A stretch of 50,105 bases of DNA from Ralstonia sp. A12 (GTDB lineage Bacteria > Pseudomonadota > Gammaproteobacteria > Burkholderiales > Burkholderiaceae). The notes beneath the pieces were generated by a model, which made no database searches, was not told the DNA's origin, and saw nothing but the letters and a program-made list of their open reading frames with translations. The position numbers and the translations under genes were made by a program. Of this stretch, positions 1 to 9,117 are shown one piece after another; the first letter of the stretch is position 1, and each line of letters opens with the position of its first letter. The stretch is from positions 1 through 50,105 of the forward strand of contig NZ_JSZO01000039.1 of assembly GCF_000801955.1 (NCBI RefSeq). Direction: 5' to 3'.

Positions 1-20
1 TTGCGGGCAGCTTCGAGCCC

Positions 21-890
21 CTAGGGGCAGGATGAGAACAAGTCGAGCTGCTCGCTCTGCGCAATGCGGCGCGTCACGATTGCCGCGCGGTGTTGTGCGA
101 GCGGTTCCGGCCCAGTCCGAAGGGTGTGCGCCGTTTCGCTTGCGATCTCATTGGCACCCTCTTCCTGGCCAACCTATTCCCGCTCTGCCTCTTCACGATC
201 ACGGCGGCGCAAACGCACGTCCCACAGGCCCATCACGTGGGCGGGCGTCACCCAATGGCCCCACACCGTGTCCGGCGCCAATGCGTTGCCGTGAATCACA
301 ATCGCGGGAACACGCAGCAGCGCCATTTGCACTTAGCACATGTGGCAGGCCATCGCGTCGATATCGATGAGCGTGGCATGCATGGTCTGTTGATAGTTGA
401 CGCCCTCATCGAGCAGTGCAGAAGCCGCCGCGATCACCATGCCGCCGGCGCCGGCGGCGGGCTCCATCAACGTGATAAAGCCCTTGCGCTCGATCTCGGC
501 CGCCGCGCCGGAGAACAGCATCTTGGCCATCAGGCGCGACACCTCCCATGGTGTGAAGAACTGACCGCGATAGTGGTCGGCCAACTGCAGCGCCTCGAAG
601 ATCGGACCCAGCGCATCCTTGTGACCGCCCTCCAACGACTCCAACAGGTGGGCCAGCATGCGCGGGAAGTATTCGACTTCCTCTCGCTCGTAGCGCTGGA
701 TGATCTCCAGGTAACGCGCTTCGCGTGCGTCGTACTGCAGCAGGTCGACACGGTTGCTGATGGACAGCGCTGCAAGTTCGCAGAAGTCGCGGAACACATC
801 ATGCCGCCGATGACGGCGTGCGCATTGCTCAATTAATCTCACCAACGCCTGCTGGTGGAGGTCCAAGTAGGTAGACTGGCGCTTAGCCAT
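21..890 (-). pseudogene. N-6 DNA methylase-like protein, interrupted by two stop codons
   Basis: Read on the minus strand from the ATG at 890, the frame encodes a helical N-terminal part, then FFTPWEVSRLMAKM (about residues 113-126), then a glycine-rich EPAAGAGGMV (about 144-153), which is the SAM-binding motif I region of type I-like N6-adenine DNA methylases, and then IDIDAMACHMC. A TAA at 333-335 follows, exactly where family members usually continue into a conserved segment; the same frame resumes with VQMALLRVPAIVIHGNAL. It meets a second in-frame TAG near 207 and then runs to a stop at 21-23. Methylases of this short type are commonly carried by integrative elements and plasmids as orphan genes. 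I infer inactivation by nonsense mutations. The reading through both stops is direct; the family call rests on the motif region. Confidence 0.7.
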
Positions 891-1041
891 AGTTCATGAG
901 CCTCCATGAAGAAAGTGGTCGGGAAGCCCTGGGCGGTTACAAGCTGCTTGGGGCTTTTTCTTTCTGAGAGGCGCATACGAGCGATCCTCTCGCTCGGCTT
1001 CCCTCGCTCCCGCCCTGGGGCGGGCGGGGGGTGGGAGTGTA

Positions 1042-1362
1042 GTGGTCTAATGAATCCGGACACTCACTTAGGCGAGAATGCTCGCTGTGAAGAGGTGTCT
1101 GATGGCCAAGCAACGTCGTTCGTTTTCCCCTGAATTCAAGCAGCAGGCTGCCTGCCTGGTTCTCGACCAAGGCTATAGCCATATCAAAGCAAGTCGCTCG
1201 GGCGGCATCGCCGAGTCGGTGCTGCGGCGGTGGGTGCAGCAGCTTCAGATGGAGCGCCAGGGCATCACGCCGCACGGCAAGGCCATGACCCCGGATCAGC
1301 AGCATATCCAGGAGCTTGAGGCGCGCATTGAGCGCCTTGAGCGCGAGAAGACCATTTTAAAA
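1042..1362 (+). pseudogene. IS3-family (IS51-like) element, left end plus truncated OrfA
   Basis: The terminus begins near 1042 (GGTCTAATGAATCCGGACAC), a typical left end of this IS group. OrfA starts at ATG 1102 (MAKQRRSFSPEFKQQ) and encodes the N-terminal helix-turn-helix followed by a leucine-zipper-like stretch (ELEARIERLEREKTILK). It is cut at 1362, inside the codons that normally read EKTILKKATALL, by the end of an IS1595-family element. No OrfB is found on the far side of that element, so most of this IS has been deleted. Confidence 0.8.
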
Positions 1363-2193
1363 GGTAATTCCTACCTAAATCGGATCAAAATGGGCCTGAT
1401 TTCAAGGGTAGGGGTTGCCTGTAGAAGCTTGCGTAGCAAGGGTCTCAGGTCTTCATCGCGGTGGTTGTAGCGATCGCAGGTTTCAGCCGGATAAAGATGG
1501 AAGAATTTGCTGGGTACGCCACGGTACGGATAAAGCCAGTTCTTGGCATAGCGTCAGAAACCCTCGATGCCGTTGATGTGATCCCGGCCGACCGGCTTAC
1601 CCTTCTCCTTGAGCACCACCACGTGGTCACCTCGTAGCCTCAAAGTGGCGTATGCCTGCCTGGCATCGGTGTAGTACAGCGACCCCTCTCGAGGGTGAGC
1701 CTGAATCTGGTCCATGATGGCCGCCCGGTCGTGCTGAGCGATGGGGGCAGCCTTCACTTAGCCATTGCGCTTGACGATGCCGAAGACCACCACCTTGCCT
1801 GCTGCACCCCAACCGCGTTTGCCGTGTCGAGCCCCCGCCAAACGTGGTTTCGTCGCATTCCAGAGTGCCTGCAAACGGCTCACGCAACTGCTCTTGCTGC
1901 GCCATGCAGGCACGGATGAGTCGGTAGAAACGCTCCCGCGACTTAGCGCTGACCGAAGTGTCGAAGCGCTGCCGGTAGACCGGCACACCAAGCACAAACA
2001 ACTCCAGCAAGTGCGTCTTCTCGCGACTGCTTAGCCGCACCGAATCCCATATGGAGGTCCAGCTAAAACGCTTGCCACAGACGCGACACTTGAACCATCC
2101 ATCTGACAGCTTGTACGGCCTGCTAGCGGAACACTCGGGGCATCGTTTCATCGTCGGACCAGGGTAACTCTGGTCCGGTTTGGGGGGATTACC
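1363..2193 (-). mobile_element. IS1595-family insertion sequence, decayed
   Basis: The element is bounded by imperfect inverted repeats: GGTAATTCCTACCTAAATCGG at 1363 and, on the opposite strand at 2193, GGTAATCCCCCCAAACCGGA. It holds one transposase gene, now broken. The 8 bases outside each end (TTTTAAAA on the left, AAAAAGAA on the right) do not match, so no target-site duplication is visible. That agrees with loss of the right half of the host IS3 element through a later rearrangement. Confidence 0.75.
1371..2151 (-). pseudogene. IS1595-family transposase, frameshifted and with internal stops
   Basis: The reading starts at ATG 2151 with an N-terminal zinc ribbon (CPEC near residue 3 and CRVC about 17 residues later), followed by the helical region and the first part of the DDE domain (GTLECDETTFGG). 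The frame then shifts near 1855 and continues as ARHGKRGWGAAGKVVVFG. It is interrupted by a stop at 1758-1760, resumes (VKAAPIAQHDRAAIMDQI), and is interrupted again at 1554-1556. The C-terminal YAKNWLYPYRGVPSKFFHLY region can be read down to the stop at 1371. At least three lesions make it inactive. Confidence 0.8.
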
Positions 2194-2495
2194 AAAAAGA
2201 ATGGTGTTCGCAAAGTTGTAGCAATCTGCCCCGGTGAACGCCGATGGGTGTGCCGCATTCCTGTTTCCGGGGCGCCGGCACGCCATGCGCACGGCCAAAC
2301 AAAGATGATGAGTCGTCAATAATTGACACTTCATCCTCAACAAACTTCACACAAATGGTCGCTCTATTGAGCGAAGTTGATGGGTTGTGCTACCTTTTTC
2401 GTGGCGGGTACAACCCTACTGTAGCTGGGTATCTGACACGCTTCCTGCGTATTCTCGCCCGCTGTGAAAACCAAAACAAACGAAGGGCGGGTGTG
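2194..2495. other. Intergenic region upstream of the alginate-lyase-like gene
   Basis: About 300 bases with no convincing gene. An open frame runs through it into the next gene, but it has no recognisable N-terminal domain and no codon pattern like the rest. I place the real start at 2496. The last 20 bases carry a purine-rich AAGGGCGGG that can serve as ribosome-binding site. Confidence 0.4.
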
Positions 2496-4730
2496 ATGAA
2501 CGAACCATTAGAAACGGCGCAGTCTGGTGCGCTCGCATTGCCGGATGCGGCGATCGAAAACATTTCCAGGCGGCATTTTTTCTACAGGCTTAGCGCCCTG
2601 CTGCTGACCGGCTGCGGGGGCCGCGAAGACGACGGCACCGAGGCATCGTCTTCCGACACGGCTGCCGTCTCCTCCGATTCGACGAATTCGACTGTCGCCA
2701 TCGAGGCGGCTGTCACGGTGGCATTTGTGCACCCAGGGCTGCTGCATACCGACGTCGACTTCACGCGCATGCGTAACAAGGTTGCCGCAAAGGCGTCGCC
2801 TTGGATCGACGGCTGGAACATGCTGGTCGACAACTACCACGCGAGCCTATCTCGCAACCCGAGTCCGTGTGCCGTCATTTCGCGCGGCACGGATCACGAT
2901 AACTACCCCACCCTCTTCAATGACGTGGCGGCAGCGTATGCCTGTGCCCTGCGCTGGAAGGTCTCGGATGACACAGCTTATGCCGAGCATGCCGTCAAGT
3001 ACCTGGATGAATGGTCGTCCACACTCACCGCGTTGGAGGGCAACAGCAACGTCGTCCTGGCCGCGGGTATCTACGGCTACGAACTCGCCAACGTGGGCGA
3101 GATCGTGCGCAGCTACCCCGGCTGGAGCGCTGCCGGGCTGACGAGGTTCCAGAAGATGATGCGTACCATCTTCTACCCCATCAACTACGCTTTCCTGAAC
3201 GGGCACAACGGCACCGACATCACGCATTACTGGGCCAACTGGGACTTGTGCAGCATTGCGTCGATTCTCGCCATCGGTGTGCTGTGCGACGATGCCGCGC
3301 TGTTTAACGAGGCCATCTTCTACTTCAAGAACGGTGCGGGCAACGGCTGCATCGAGCAGGCGGTGTACTACGTGCACCCGGGCAACCTGGGCCAGTGGCA
3401 GGAGAGCGGCCGCGATCAGGGGCACAACACGATGGGCATCGCGCTGGGTGGCGCCATCTGCGAGATGGCGTGGAACCAGAACGTCGACCTGTACGGCTAC
3501 GACAACAACCGTTTTCTGGCTGGTGCCGAGTATGTGGCCAAGACCAACCTGATCCAGTCGGGCAGCACCTACTACACCGTGCCCTATGTCACGTACCAGA
3601 ACGTGGACGTGACGCAGACCGGGCTATCGACGGTGGCACAGGGCATAGAACGCCCCTGCTGGGCGCTGGTGGCCAACCACTACATCAACCGCAAGGGCTT
3701 GGCCGCGCCGTACAGCAAGAAGTTTGCCGATCTGATCGAGCCCGAGGGCGGCGGCGGTAATTACGGCCCCAACAGTGGCGGCTTCGACCAGCTCGGCTAT
3801 GGCACACTCACTTGCACGCGCGATCCGGGCACTCCCGTCGCCACGCCCATCAACCTGATCGGCTACGCGAGCGCAGGCAGGGTGGTACTGTCGTGGTGGG
3901 GCACGTCCAATGCCAGGAGCTACAACGTCAAGCGTGCCATGATCTCCGGCGGTCCTTACACCACGATCCGCATTGGCATTACCGACCCGCTAACCTTCAC
4001 CGACACGCCGCCCTCGGTCGGCACGTACTACTACGTCGTCACGGCCGTGACGCCCTCGGGAGAAACCAAGCCGTCGAACGAGCGCAAGGTCGTTACGGCG
4101 CTTCACGTGCAGACCTACCTAGCCTTCGACGAAACCAGTGGTACCACCGCTGCCGATAGTTCCGCCAATGGTCATACCGGTACGTTGAAGGGAGGCGCCG
4201 CCCGGGCGGCAGGCCATGCAGGCAACGCCGTGTCGCTCAACGGCGCCGGTGCATACGTCGCATTGCCGTCCAACCTGATGGTGAATCTGTCCGATTTCAC
4301 CATCTCGGCCTGGGTGCTTTGGAACGCCTCGCAAACCTGGGCGCGCATCTTCGACTTCGGCGCCGGCACGGGCCGCTACCTGACGCTGATGCCGTGCAAC
4401 GGCGCCGGCGTAATGGAGTTTGCGACGACGGTCAACGGCCCTCATGGCACGCAGGGTGTCACGGGCGCCAGCGCCTTGCCGGTCGGCCAGTGGACGCATG
4501 TGGCCGTCACGCTGTCCGGCACCACCGCCACGCTGTATGTGAATGGCCGCGCGGTCAACGCAAACACGGAAATGTTCCTCGCGCCATTCCGCCTTGGCAG
4601 TACCAACCAGAACTGGCTCGGCCGCTCGCAGTTTGCCGCCGATCCGACCTTCAACGGGCGGATCGACGAATTCCGTATCCATCGTGGCGCGTTGACCGCC
4701 GCGCAGGTTGCCTCGCTGACGAATAGTTGA
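2496..4730 (+). CDS. Exported alginate-lyase-like lipoprotein with FnIII and LamG-like domains
   Basis: A 744-residue protein. The N-terminus carries SRRHFF (24-29, twin-arginine-type) followed by a short hydrophobic stretch and a lipobox LLTGC (36-40), so it may be a Tat-exported lipoprotein. A Ser/Thr/Asp-rich linker leads to an all-helical region (about 75-430) with features of alginate/chondroitin-lyase-type alpha toroids: NYPTLFNDVAAAYACALRWK, GHNGTDITHYWANWDLCSI and the HPGNLGQWQESGRDQGH segment, rich in candidate catalytic His, Tyr and Arg. A fibronectin type III domain (about 445-535) and a concanavalin-like LamG domain (about 545-740) follow, both common carbohydrate-binding attachments. 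The start is chosen from the ribosome-binding site AAGGGCGGG and from the signal sequence directly behind it. It lies 86 bases before a pectate lyase in the same direction. The true substrate (alginate, pectin or another uronate polymer) is not decidable here. Confidence 0.72.
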   Translation: MNEPLETAQSGALALPDAAIENISRRHFFYRLSALLLTGCGGREDDGTEASSSDTAAVSSDSTNSTVAIEAAVTVAFVHPGLLHTDVDFTRMRNKVAAKASPWIDGWNMLVDNYHASLSRNPSPCAVISRGTDHDNYPTLFNDVAAAYACALRWKVSDDTAYAEHAVKYLDEWSSTLTALEGNSNVVLAAGIYGYELANVGEIVRSYPGWSAAGLTRFQKMMRTIFYPINYAFLNGHNGTDITHYWANWDLCSIASILAIGVLCDDAALFNEAIFYFKNGAGNGCIEQAVYYVHPGNLGQWQESGRDQGHNTMGIALGGAICEMAWNQNVDLYGYDNNRFLAGAEYVAKTNLIQSGSTYYTVPYVTYQNVDVTQTGLSTVAQGIERPCWALVANHYINRKGLAAPYSKKFADLIEPEGGGGNYGPNSGGFDQLGYGTLTCTRDPGTPVATPINLIGYASAGRVVLSWWGTSNARSYNVKRAMISGGPYTTIRIGITDPLTFTDTPPSVGTYYYVVTAVTPSGETKPSNERKVVTALHVQTYLAFDETSGTTAADSSANGHTGTLKGGAARAAGHAGNAVSLNGAGAYVALPSNLMVNLSDFTISAWVLWNASQTWARIFDFGAGTGRYLTLMPCNGAGVMEFATTVNGPHGTQGVTGASALPVGQWTHVAVTLSGTTATLYVNGRAVNANTEMFLAPFRLGSTNQNWLGRSQFAADPTFNGRIDEFRIHRGALTAAQVASLTNS

Positions 4731-4816
4731 CGGTAGGTTGTCTGCTGTGATGGCGAAGCAGTAATAAAAATAAATTAGATTTATTTTTGTAAGTATTTAA
4801 AAACGAGGAAATCGAG
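4731..4816 (+). promoter_or_regulatory. AT-rich leader of the pectate lyase gene
   Basis: The gap between the two lyase genes is strikingly AT-rich (AATAAAAATAAATTAG, TTATTTTTGTAAGTATT) in an otherwise GC-rich neighbourhood, and ends in a good ribosome-binding site (ACGAGGAAATCGAG) before ATG 4817. It probably holds a separate promoter for the pectate lyase. No activator site can be assigned. Confidence 0.4.
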
Positions 4817-6061
4817 ATGTTTGTGAATAAGAAAAGCCTGAAAGCGGCTACCTTGGCGCTGGGTTGCTTGGCTCTATTTAGTGCGGCGCAAGTCAGCCAA
4901 GCATCGGATAATCCGATGGCGAGCATGCCGGAGGGTTTTGGCGCTGGCACGACCGGCGGAGCCGGCGGCGAGGTGGTCGTGGTCAACGACCCGATCAAGG
5001 GCCGCGAGCAACTGAAAAACGCGCTGTGCGGCAGTTATGACGGTACTGGGGCGTGCAATGACACCACGCCGCGCGTCATCCAAATCGCTACGACGATCGA
5101 CTACACCGGTACCGAGGGCAAAAGCCACCGGGCCGGCTGCTATCCGGGCAACGTCTGCGCCGCACCGTACAAGACCGAGGCGCTGGTTCTGCTGAATTCG
5201 AGCGATACGCACTGCACCGGCAAGTCGGTCACTCAGATCACCTATGACACCGCCGGCAACAACCCGCTGATGGTCGGTTCGAACAAGACAGTGATCGGTG
5301 TGGGTACGACTGGCATTCTCAAAGGCAAGGGCTTGCGGCTCAATGAGGTAAGCAACGTCGTCATCCGGAACCTGACGATTAGCGACATCAACCATGGCGT
5401 CATTTTCGTGGGTGATGGCATCTCGCTGGAGCATGTGGATCACGTGTGGGTCGATCACAACCGCTTCCATAACATCGGCCGACAGATGGTCGTGGACCAC
5501 TTCGGGCCGACCTCGAACGTCACCATCTCGTGGAACGATTTCGACGGCAACGACGTCTATTCGCCCGCCTGCAATGGCAAACATTATTGGAATGTCCTGA
5601 TGGACGCCTCCGAACAGACGGTCACGTTCTCCAACAACTGGTTCCACGAATTCTCTGGCCGTGAGCCAAAGATTCTCGGCAATCAAGCGGTGGTTCACTT
5701 GGTCAATAACTACTTCCAGGATGGGGCTTGGCATGCGCTGGACGCAAGGGAACAGTCTACCGTTCTGGTCGAAGGCAACTACTTCGATAACGTGAGTGTG
5801 CCGATCCTCCCGGATAACGGCTATGTCTTCGGTGCGCAGGGCGGGCCGAATGCGGCAACGCAGGCGCAATGCAAGGCGACGTTCGGACGCAACTGCTTGG
5901 GCAACGTAGTCCAGCCGGCCTCCGTGACAAGCGGTTTCACCCAGGATTCGATCGTCATGCATGCGTTCAAGTCGGTCGACAAATCTAAGATCGTCGTGCC
6001 GTACAAGGCGAGTGCCGTGCCGGAGGCGGTGAAGGCGCACGCCGGGCCTGGGCATATCTGA
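4817..6061 (+). CDS. Secreted PL1-family pectate lyase
   Basis: A 414-residue protein with a Sec signal peptide; likely cleavage is after VSQA (residue 29). The rest is a right-handed parallel beta-helix of polysaccharide lyase family 1. Seen directly: NVVIRNLTISD (180-190), GDGISLEHVDHVWVDHNRF (199-217, the vWiDH signature with acidic residues suited to calcium binding), TISWNDFDGND (236-246) and SGREPKI (280-286), whose Arg282 matches the catalytic base of the family. PL1 enzymes cut polygalacturonate by calcium-dependent beta-elimination in the extracellular space, here presumably after type II secretion. Length and motifs are complete, so it looks functional. It sits between an alginate-lyase-like lipoprotein and a metallopeptidase-like lipoprotein, all in one direction. 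The best-studied R. solanacearum pectinases are polygalacturonases and a methylesterase, so a lyase here is noteworthy. Confidence 0.88.
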   Translation: MFVNKKSLKAATLALGCLALFSAAQVSQASDNPMASMPEGFGAGTTGGAGGEVVVVNDPIKGREQLKNALCGSYDGTGACNDTTPRVIQIATTIDYTGTEGKSHRAGCYPGNVCAAPYKTEALVLLNSSDTHCTGKSVTQITYDTAGNNPLMVGSNKTVIGVGTTGILKGKGLRLNEVSNVVIRNLTISDINHGVIFVGDGISLEHVDHVWVDHNRFHNIGRQMVVDHFGPTSNVTISWNDFDGNDVYSPACNGKHYWNVLMDASEQTVTFSNNWFHEFSGREPKILGNQAVVHLVNNYFQDGAWHALDAREQSTVLVEGNYFDNVSVPILPDNGYVFGAQGGPNAATQAQCKATFGRNCLGNVVQPASVTSGFTQDSIVMHAFKSVDKSKIVVPYKASAVPEAVKAHAGPGHI

Positions 6062-6385
6062 GCGCGGTCTTAGCAACGAATCAGGTCGATAAGAAAGCAA
6101 GAAGGCGGAGCCCTTGGAATTCCACTAGTGCGACCCCAAGGGCCTGCGCTTTGATAGAGCCACCGGATTCCACACGGTTTGCGGAGACATCGTCCCTGTG
6201 CGAGCCATCACCCGAAGGCATCGAATGAAAAAGCGCTCGGGCGTCGGGTGTTTCGGTGCCCGGCAATAGCCGGGCGTATTGTCGTGCGGCCAATGGCGCT
6301 CAAGTCCTGGGGAGTGCGGCTTGCGCCCGCAAGATCAGTCCGGCTTGCATTCAAGAAAATTAACCTTATAAAGGGTGTATCAACG
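6062..6385. other. Intergenic region before the metallopeptidase-like gene
   Basis: 324 bases. An open frame extends upstream from the next gene to 6179, but the added residues are basic and featureless, whereas the signal sequence sits right after ATG 6386. An AAGGGTG motif at 6371-6377 gives a ribosome-binding site for 6386. No terminator or other gene is evident. Confidence 0.4.
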
Positions 6386-8512
6386 ATGTGCGCTAAGGAA
6401 GCTTCACTGTCGGCCGGCCTCGCCGCATATGCGGCGCCACTCCGGCGGCGTCTGCTCATTCTGGCGGTGGCAAGCAGTGCGTCGATACTGGCGGCCTGCG
6501 GTGGCGGCGATAGCGGTGACGACGCGACTGCCACGGCGGCTTCGACCGCTTCTGCCAAGATCGAAGTGGAATCCACGCAATGGGTCACGGTGGCCACGGA
6601 AGGCCAGTCGTTCACCATCAAGAACGGCGCCCATAGCGTGCGTTACGGCTTCGGCACAAAGTGGGTGATGCGCTCGGTTAGCGGCCAAGCTGAGTGCACT
6701 ACGGCGTATTTCGGTTCCGATCCGTATCCCGGCCAGGTCAAGCGTTGCCAGGCGCTGGCTCAAATTGCCACGACTAGCACGGTTGACAACGGTACGGTTG
6801 GCACGCAGTGGAACACTTCTGTCACCAGCAAGCCGCAGACCGTGAGCGGCACCTGGGTTGCAGGTGGCCCGTCTCCCGATCACCCAGGTTTCAAGCTGGT
6901 GAAGGAGTCGGCGCACTTTGCCTTCTATTCCGACGAGAACATTTCTGCGGCTAAGCTGACCGAAGCTGCCAACACGTTGGAGAACACGGTCTGGCACAAC
7001 CTGTTCGACTCCAATCTGTACATGCCGGAGCCGTTCTACAACACAGCCACCAAGATCAAGCCGTCCATTCACATCAGCTCGTCATTCGGGTTGAGCGGCG
7101 GGGGCTGGGCACAGGACCACCTCAGCATGGAGATGGGGCCCGACGGCTTGCTCGATCACTGGGGGCTGACGCACGAGTTCACTCACACCTGGCAGTACTG
7201 GTGGGCTTCCAACGGCGGTCTTTCGTGCTCGGACCCGAACAACTGCCGTTGGGTCTCGGAGAGCCACGCAAACTATACCGCGCACCAGTTGCCGGAGAAT
7301 CGCGACAACGCCCACTGCACCGAGATGCTGGCCAACGTGCCGCATCTGTATCTTGGGTCGTCCCGAGACATGTATTGTGACTGGCAGTTCATGGAGTTCC
7401 TCAAGGACAAGTACGGCCCGTCGGCGACCTCAGCAATCTTTACGACTGCCGGCTCGGACGCCTTCCTGAACATCATGAATTCGCGCGGGTGGAACCTGTC
7501 GCAACTGAACGACTTCTTCGGCGATTGGGCCATGCACAACGTGACCTGGGACTACAAGGTTTCGGGCAACGCCTTTCGCAGCACCTACGGCAACATCGCG
7601 CTGGCAAACAAGTCCGAGCGCATGCACCGCCTGCTGCCACTGGAAGCGCTGGACGACAACTGGACCAGCAACCACCGCTTCGTGTCGCCGTTCTACGGTG
7701 CCCCGCAGCGCTTCGGCTACAACGTCGTCCGCCTGTACCCGACCGCTGGAGCCAGCACGGTGACCATCAAGTTCCGCGGCGTCAATCAGCCGGGTTCCGA
7801 CGCAGACTTCCGCTGGGGGCTGGTGGCCACCGACCAGCAGTTCACCACAGCCCGCTATAGCGCACTGCGCAGGGGCCTGGACGGTCAGTTGACCTTCAAG
7901 GTCAACCTGGGCGAACCGCTGTTCCTGGTGGTCACGGCCACGCCGTCGGTCTATCAGTCCATCGTGGCGGAACAAGCCTATGGAACCATCTGGCGCTACC
8001 CGTACATGATCGAGCTGGACAATGCCTGGCCGCAGGGCTTCCAGAACGGGCAGCGCGCCGCCTGCCCGAGCGGCACCCAGCGCCATCCCAACGGAGGCGG
8101 CTGCGCACCGGCCGGCACATTGATGTCGGTATTCGTCGGTCCTTACGCCACGGTGATGCCGGGCGCACAGGTGAGCGGCAACGTGCGCATTGAAGACGAG
8201 GCGATCATCGCCAACGGCACCGTCACCGGCGGCACGGTGGGTGGCCTGACCGTGATCGGCGAAACCGGTAACGATGGCCCCAATAATGCCTTCTCCGTTT
8301 CCGGCTCCGCGCAGGTTCGCACAAGCTTCTACCCGCTAGGTTTCTTTGAAGACGGACAGGCCGCCTCGGGCAATGTGAACCTGCTGGGCGACGTGGAATA
8401 CCGCGGCCCCGGCCTGAATCTGAGCGCGGGCAACCTGTCAGGGTTCGTGGACGCCAATTCCACGACCGGCAGCGCCGATATCAACACTAAGGCCCAGATC
8501 CAGTGGCGTTGA
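6386..8512 (+). CDS. Exported lipoprotein with HExxH zinc-peptidase motif and beta-helical C-terminus
   Basis: A 708-residue protein. The N-terminus has basic residues, a hydrophobic stretch and a lipobox ILAAC followed by GGGDSG, the usual pattern of an outer-membrane lipoprotein. The central domain contains LTHEFTH (HExxH at 263-267) and, about 25 residues on, WVSESHANY with Glu292 as a probable third zinc ligand, which is a gluzincin-like layout. The surrounding WAQDHLSMEM and WQFMEFLKDKYG segments resemble the DUF6055-type putative peptidases. The last 150 residues (from about 570) show regularly spaced short turns such as ATVMPGAQVSGNVRIEDEAII, suggesting a left-handed hexapeptide or similar beta-helix, perhaps for binding carbohydrate or the cell surface. 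It is the third exported protein in this block. A substrate cannot be named. The start is chosen by the ribosome-binding site and the signal sequence. Confidence 0.65.
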   Translation: MCAKEASLSAGLAAYAAPLRRRLLILAVASSASILAACGGGDSGDDATATAASTASAKIEVESTQWVTVATEGQSFTIKNGAHSVRYGFGTKWVMRSVSGQAECTTAYFGSDPYPGQVKRCQALAQIATTSTVDNGTVGTQWNTSVTSKPQTVSGTWVAGGPSPDHPGFKLVKESAHFAFYSDENISAAKLTEAANTLENTVWHNLFDSNLYMPEPFYNTATKIKPSIHISSSFGLSGGGWAQDHLSMEMGPDGLLDHWGLTHEFTHTWQYWWASNGGLSCSDPNNCRWVSESHANYTAHQLPENRDNAHCTEMLANVPHLYLGSSRDMYCDWQFMEFLKDKYGPSATSAIFTTAGSDAFLNIMNSRGWNLSQLNDFFGDWAMHNVTWDYKVSGNAFRSTYGNIALANKSERMHRLLPLEALDDNWTSNHRFVSPFYGAPQRFGYNVVRLYPTAGASTVTIKFRGVNQPGSDADFRWGLVATDQQFTTARYSALRRGLDGQLTFKVNLGEPLFLVVTATPSVYQSIVAEQAYGTIWRYPYMIELDNAWPQGFQNGQRAACPSGTQRHPNGGGCAPAGTLMSVFVGPYATVMPGAQVSGNVRIEDEAIIANGTVTGGTVGGLTVIGETGNDGPNNAFSVSGSAQVRTSFYPLGFFEDGQAASGNVNLLGDVEYRGPGLNLSAGNLSGFVDANSTTGSADINTKAQIQWR

Positions 8513-8539
8513 TGAAGGCATGAACCCTGTACCCGGGTG

Positions 8540-8579
8540 TCGCCGGCAAGCCAGCTTCTGTTCAGTGCTTGCCCGGCGA
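8540..8579 (+). terminator. Hairpin after the metallopeptidase-like gene
   Basis: TCGCCGGCAAGC and GCTTGCCCGGCGA form a roughly 12-bp stem with one bulged base, 28 bases after the stop codon. No long T-run follows, so it may be a terminator without a classical tail, or an mRNA-end stabiliser. Confidence 0.4.
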
Positions 8580-8603
8580 TGTCAGGTCCTTGAAGGCATT
8601 GTC

Positions 8604-8750
8604 TTATACACAACTCGCAGAGTCGCCCACCGCACGTAGCGCCTGCAAGGCTTGAGCCGCGACATGAACTGCCTTGAGTCCAAGCTAGATTGCCTTGGCA
8701 CCGGATTCTCCATCGCCCTTGCGGCCAAGGAAGCCCCCACAGCTGGTGAT
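8604..8750 (-). pseudogene. IS4-family (Tn5-like) transposase, C-terminal fragment
   Basis: The minus strand reads GGFLGRKGDGESGAKAI, then a stop codon at a normally Trp position, then LGLKAVHVAAQALQALRAV, ending SASCV before TAA at 8604. This is the conserved C-terminus of IS4-family transposases related to Tn5. The adjoining CTTATACACAAC resembles the outer end of such elements. Only the last 45 or so codons survive, and they abut an IS66 remnant. Confidence 0.65.
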
Positions 8751-8762
8751 CAGGACACCCGA

Positions 8763-9056
8763 TCAGCACCGTAGCTGATGGTGTTGACGGCGGCTAACGG
8801 AAGCGTTATTGGAGGGGCGCGGTCTTGGCGGACGCCGGCAACGCTCAGCCACGTTCCATGGCAGCAATTCGCCGACGCGGTTGGCGGGGTGGTCAGCGAT
8901 GCGCTCGATGACGTAGTGCAAGTAGGCCTCGTGATCAAGCCCGTTCATTCGCGCCGTTCCGATCAAGCTGTACATCGCGGCAGCGAGTTCGCCTCTAGAA
9001 TCCGAGCCCACAAACATGTAGTTGCGGCGACCGAGTGCCGCGCCGCTTAGGGCGCG
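8763..9056 (-). pseudogene. IS66-family TnpC transposase, C-terminal fragment
   Basis: The frame entering from 9056 reads RALSGAALGRRNYMFVGSDS, then SLIGTARMNGLDHEAYLHYV and ADHPANRVGELLPWNV, the conserved end of IS66 TnpC (compare the intact copy at 22258-23859). Everything upstream was lost where an IS3-family element now begins at 9057; the missing part is not on the other side of that element. Confidence 0.8.
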
Positions 9057-9117
9057 TGACCTGCTCCCCGCGATTGGTACGTTGACGATGTAGAGTCCGT
9101 TCCCAAGAGGAGCGGTC

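Noticed and set aside
2244-2495. N-terminal extension of the alginate-lyase-like gene to 2244
   Set aside because: The extra residues have no domain or signal character, and the ribosome-binding site and Tat/lipoprotein signal fit the ATG at 2496.
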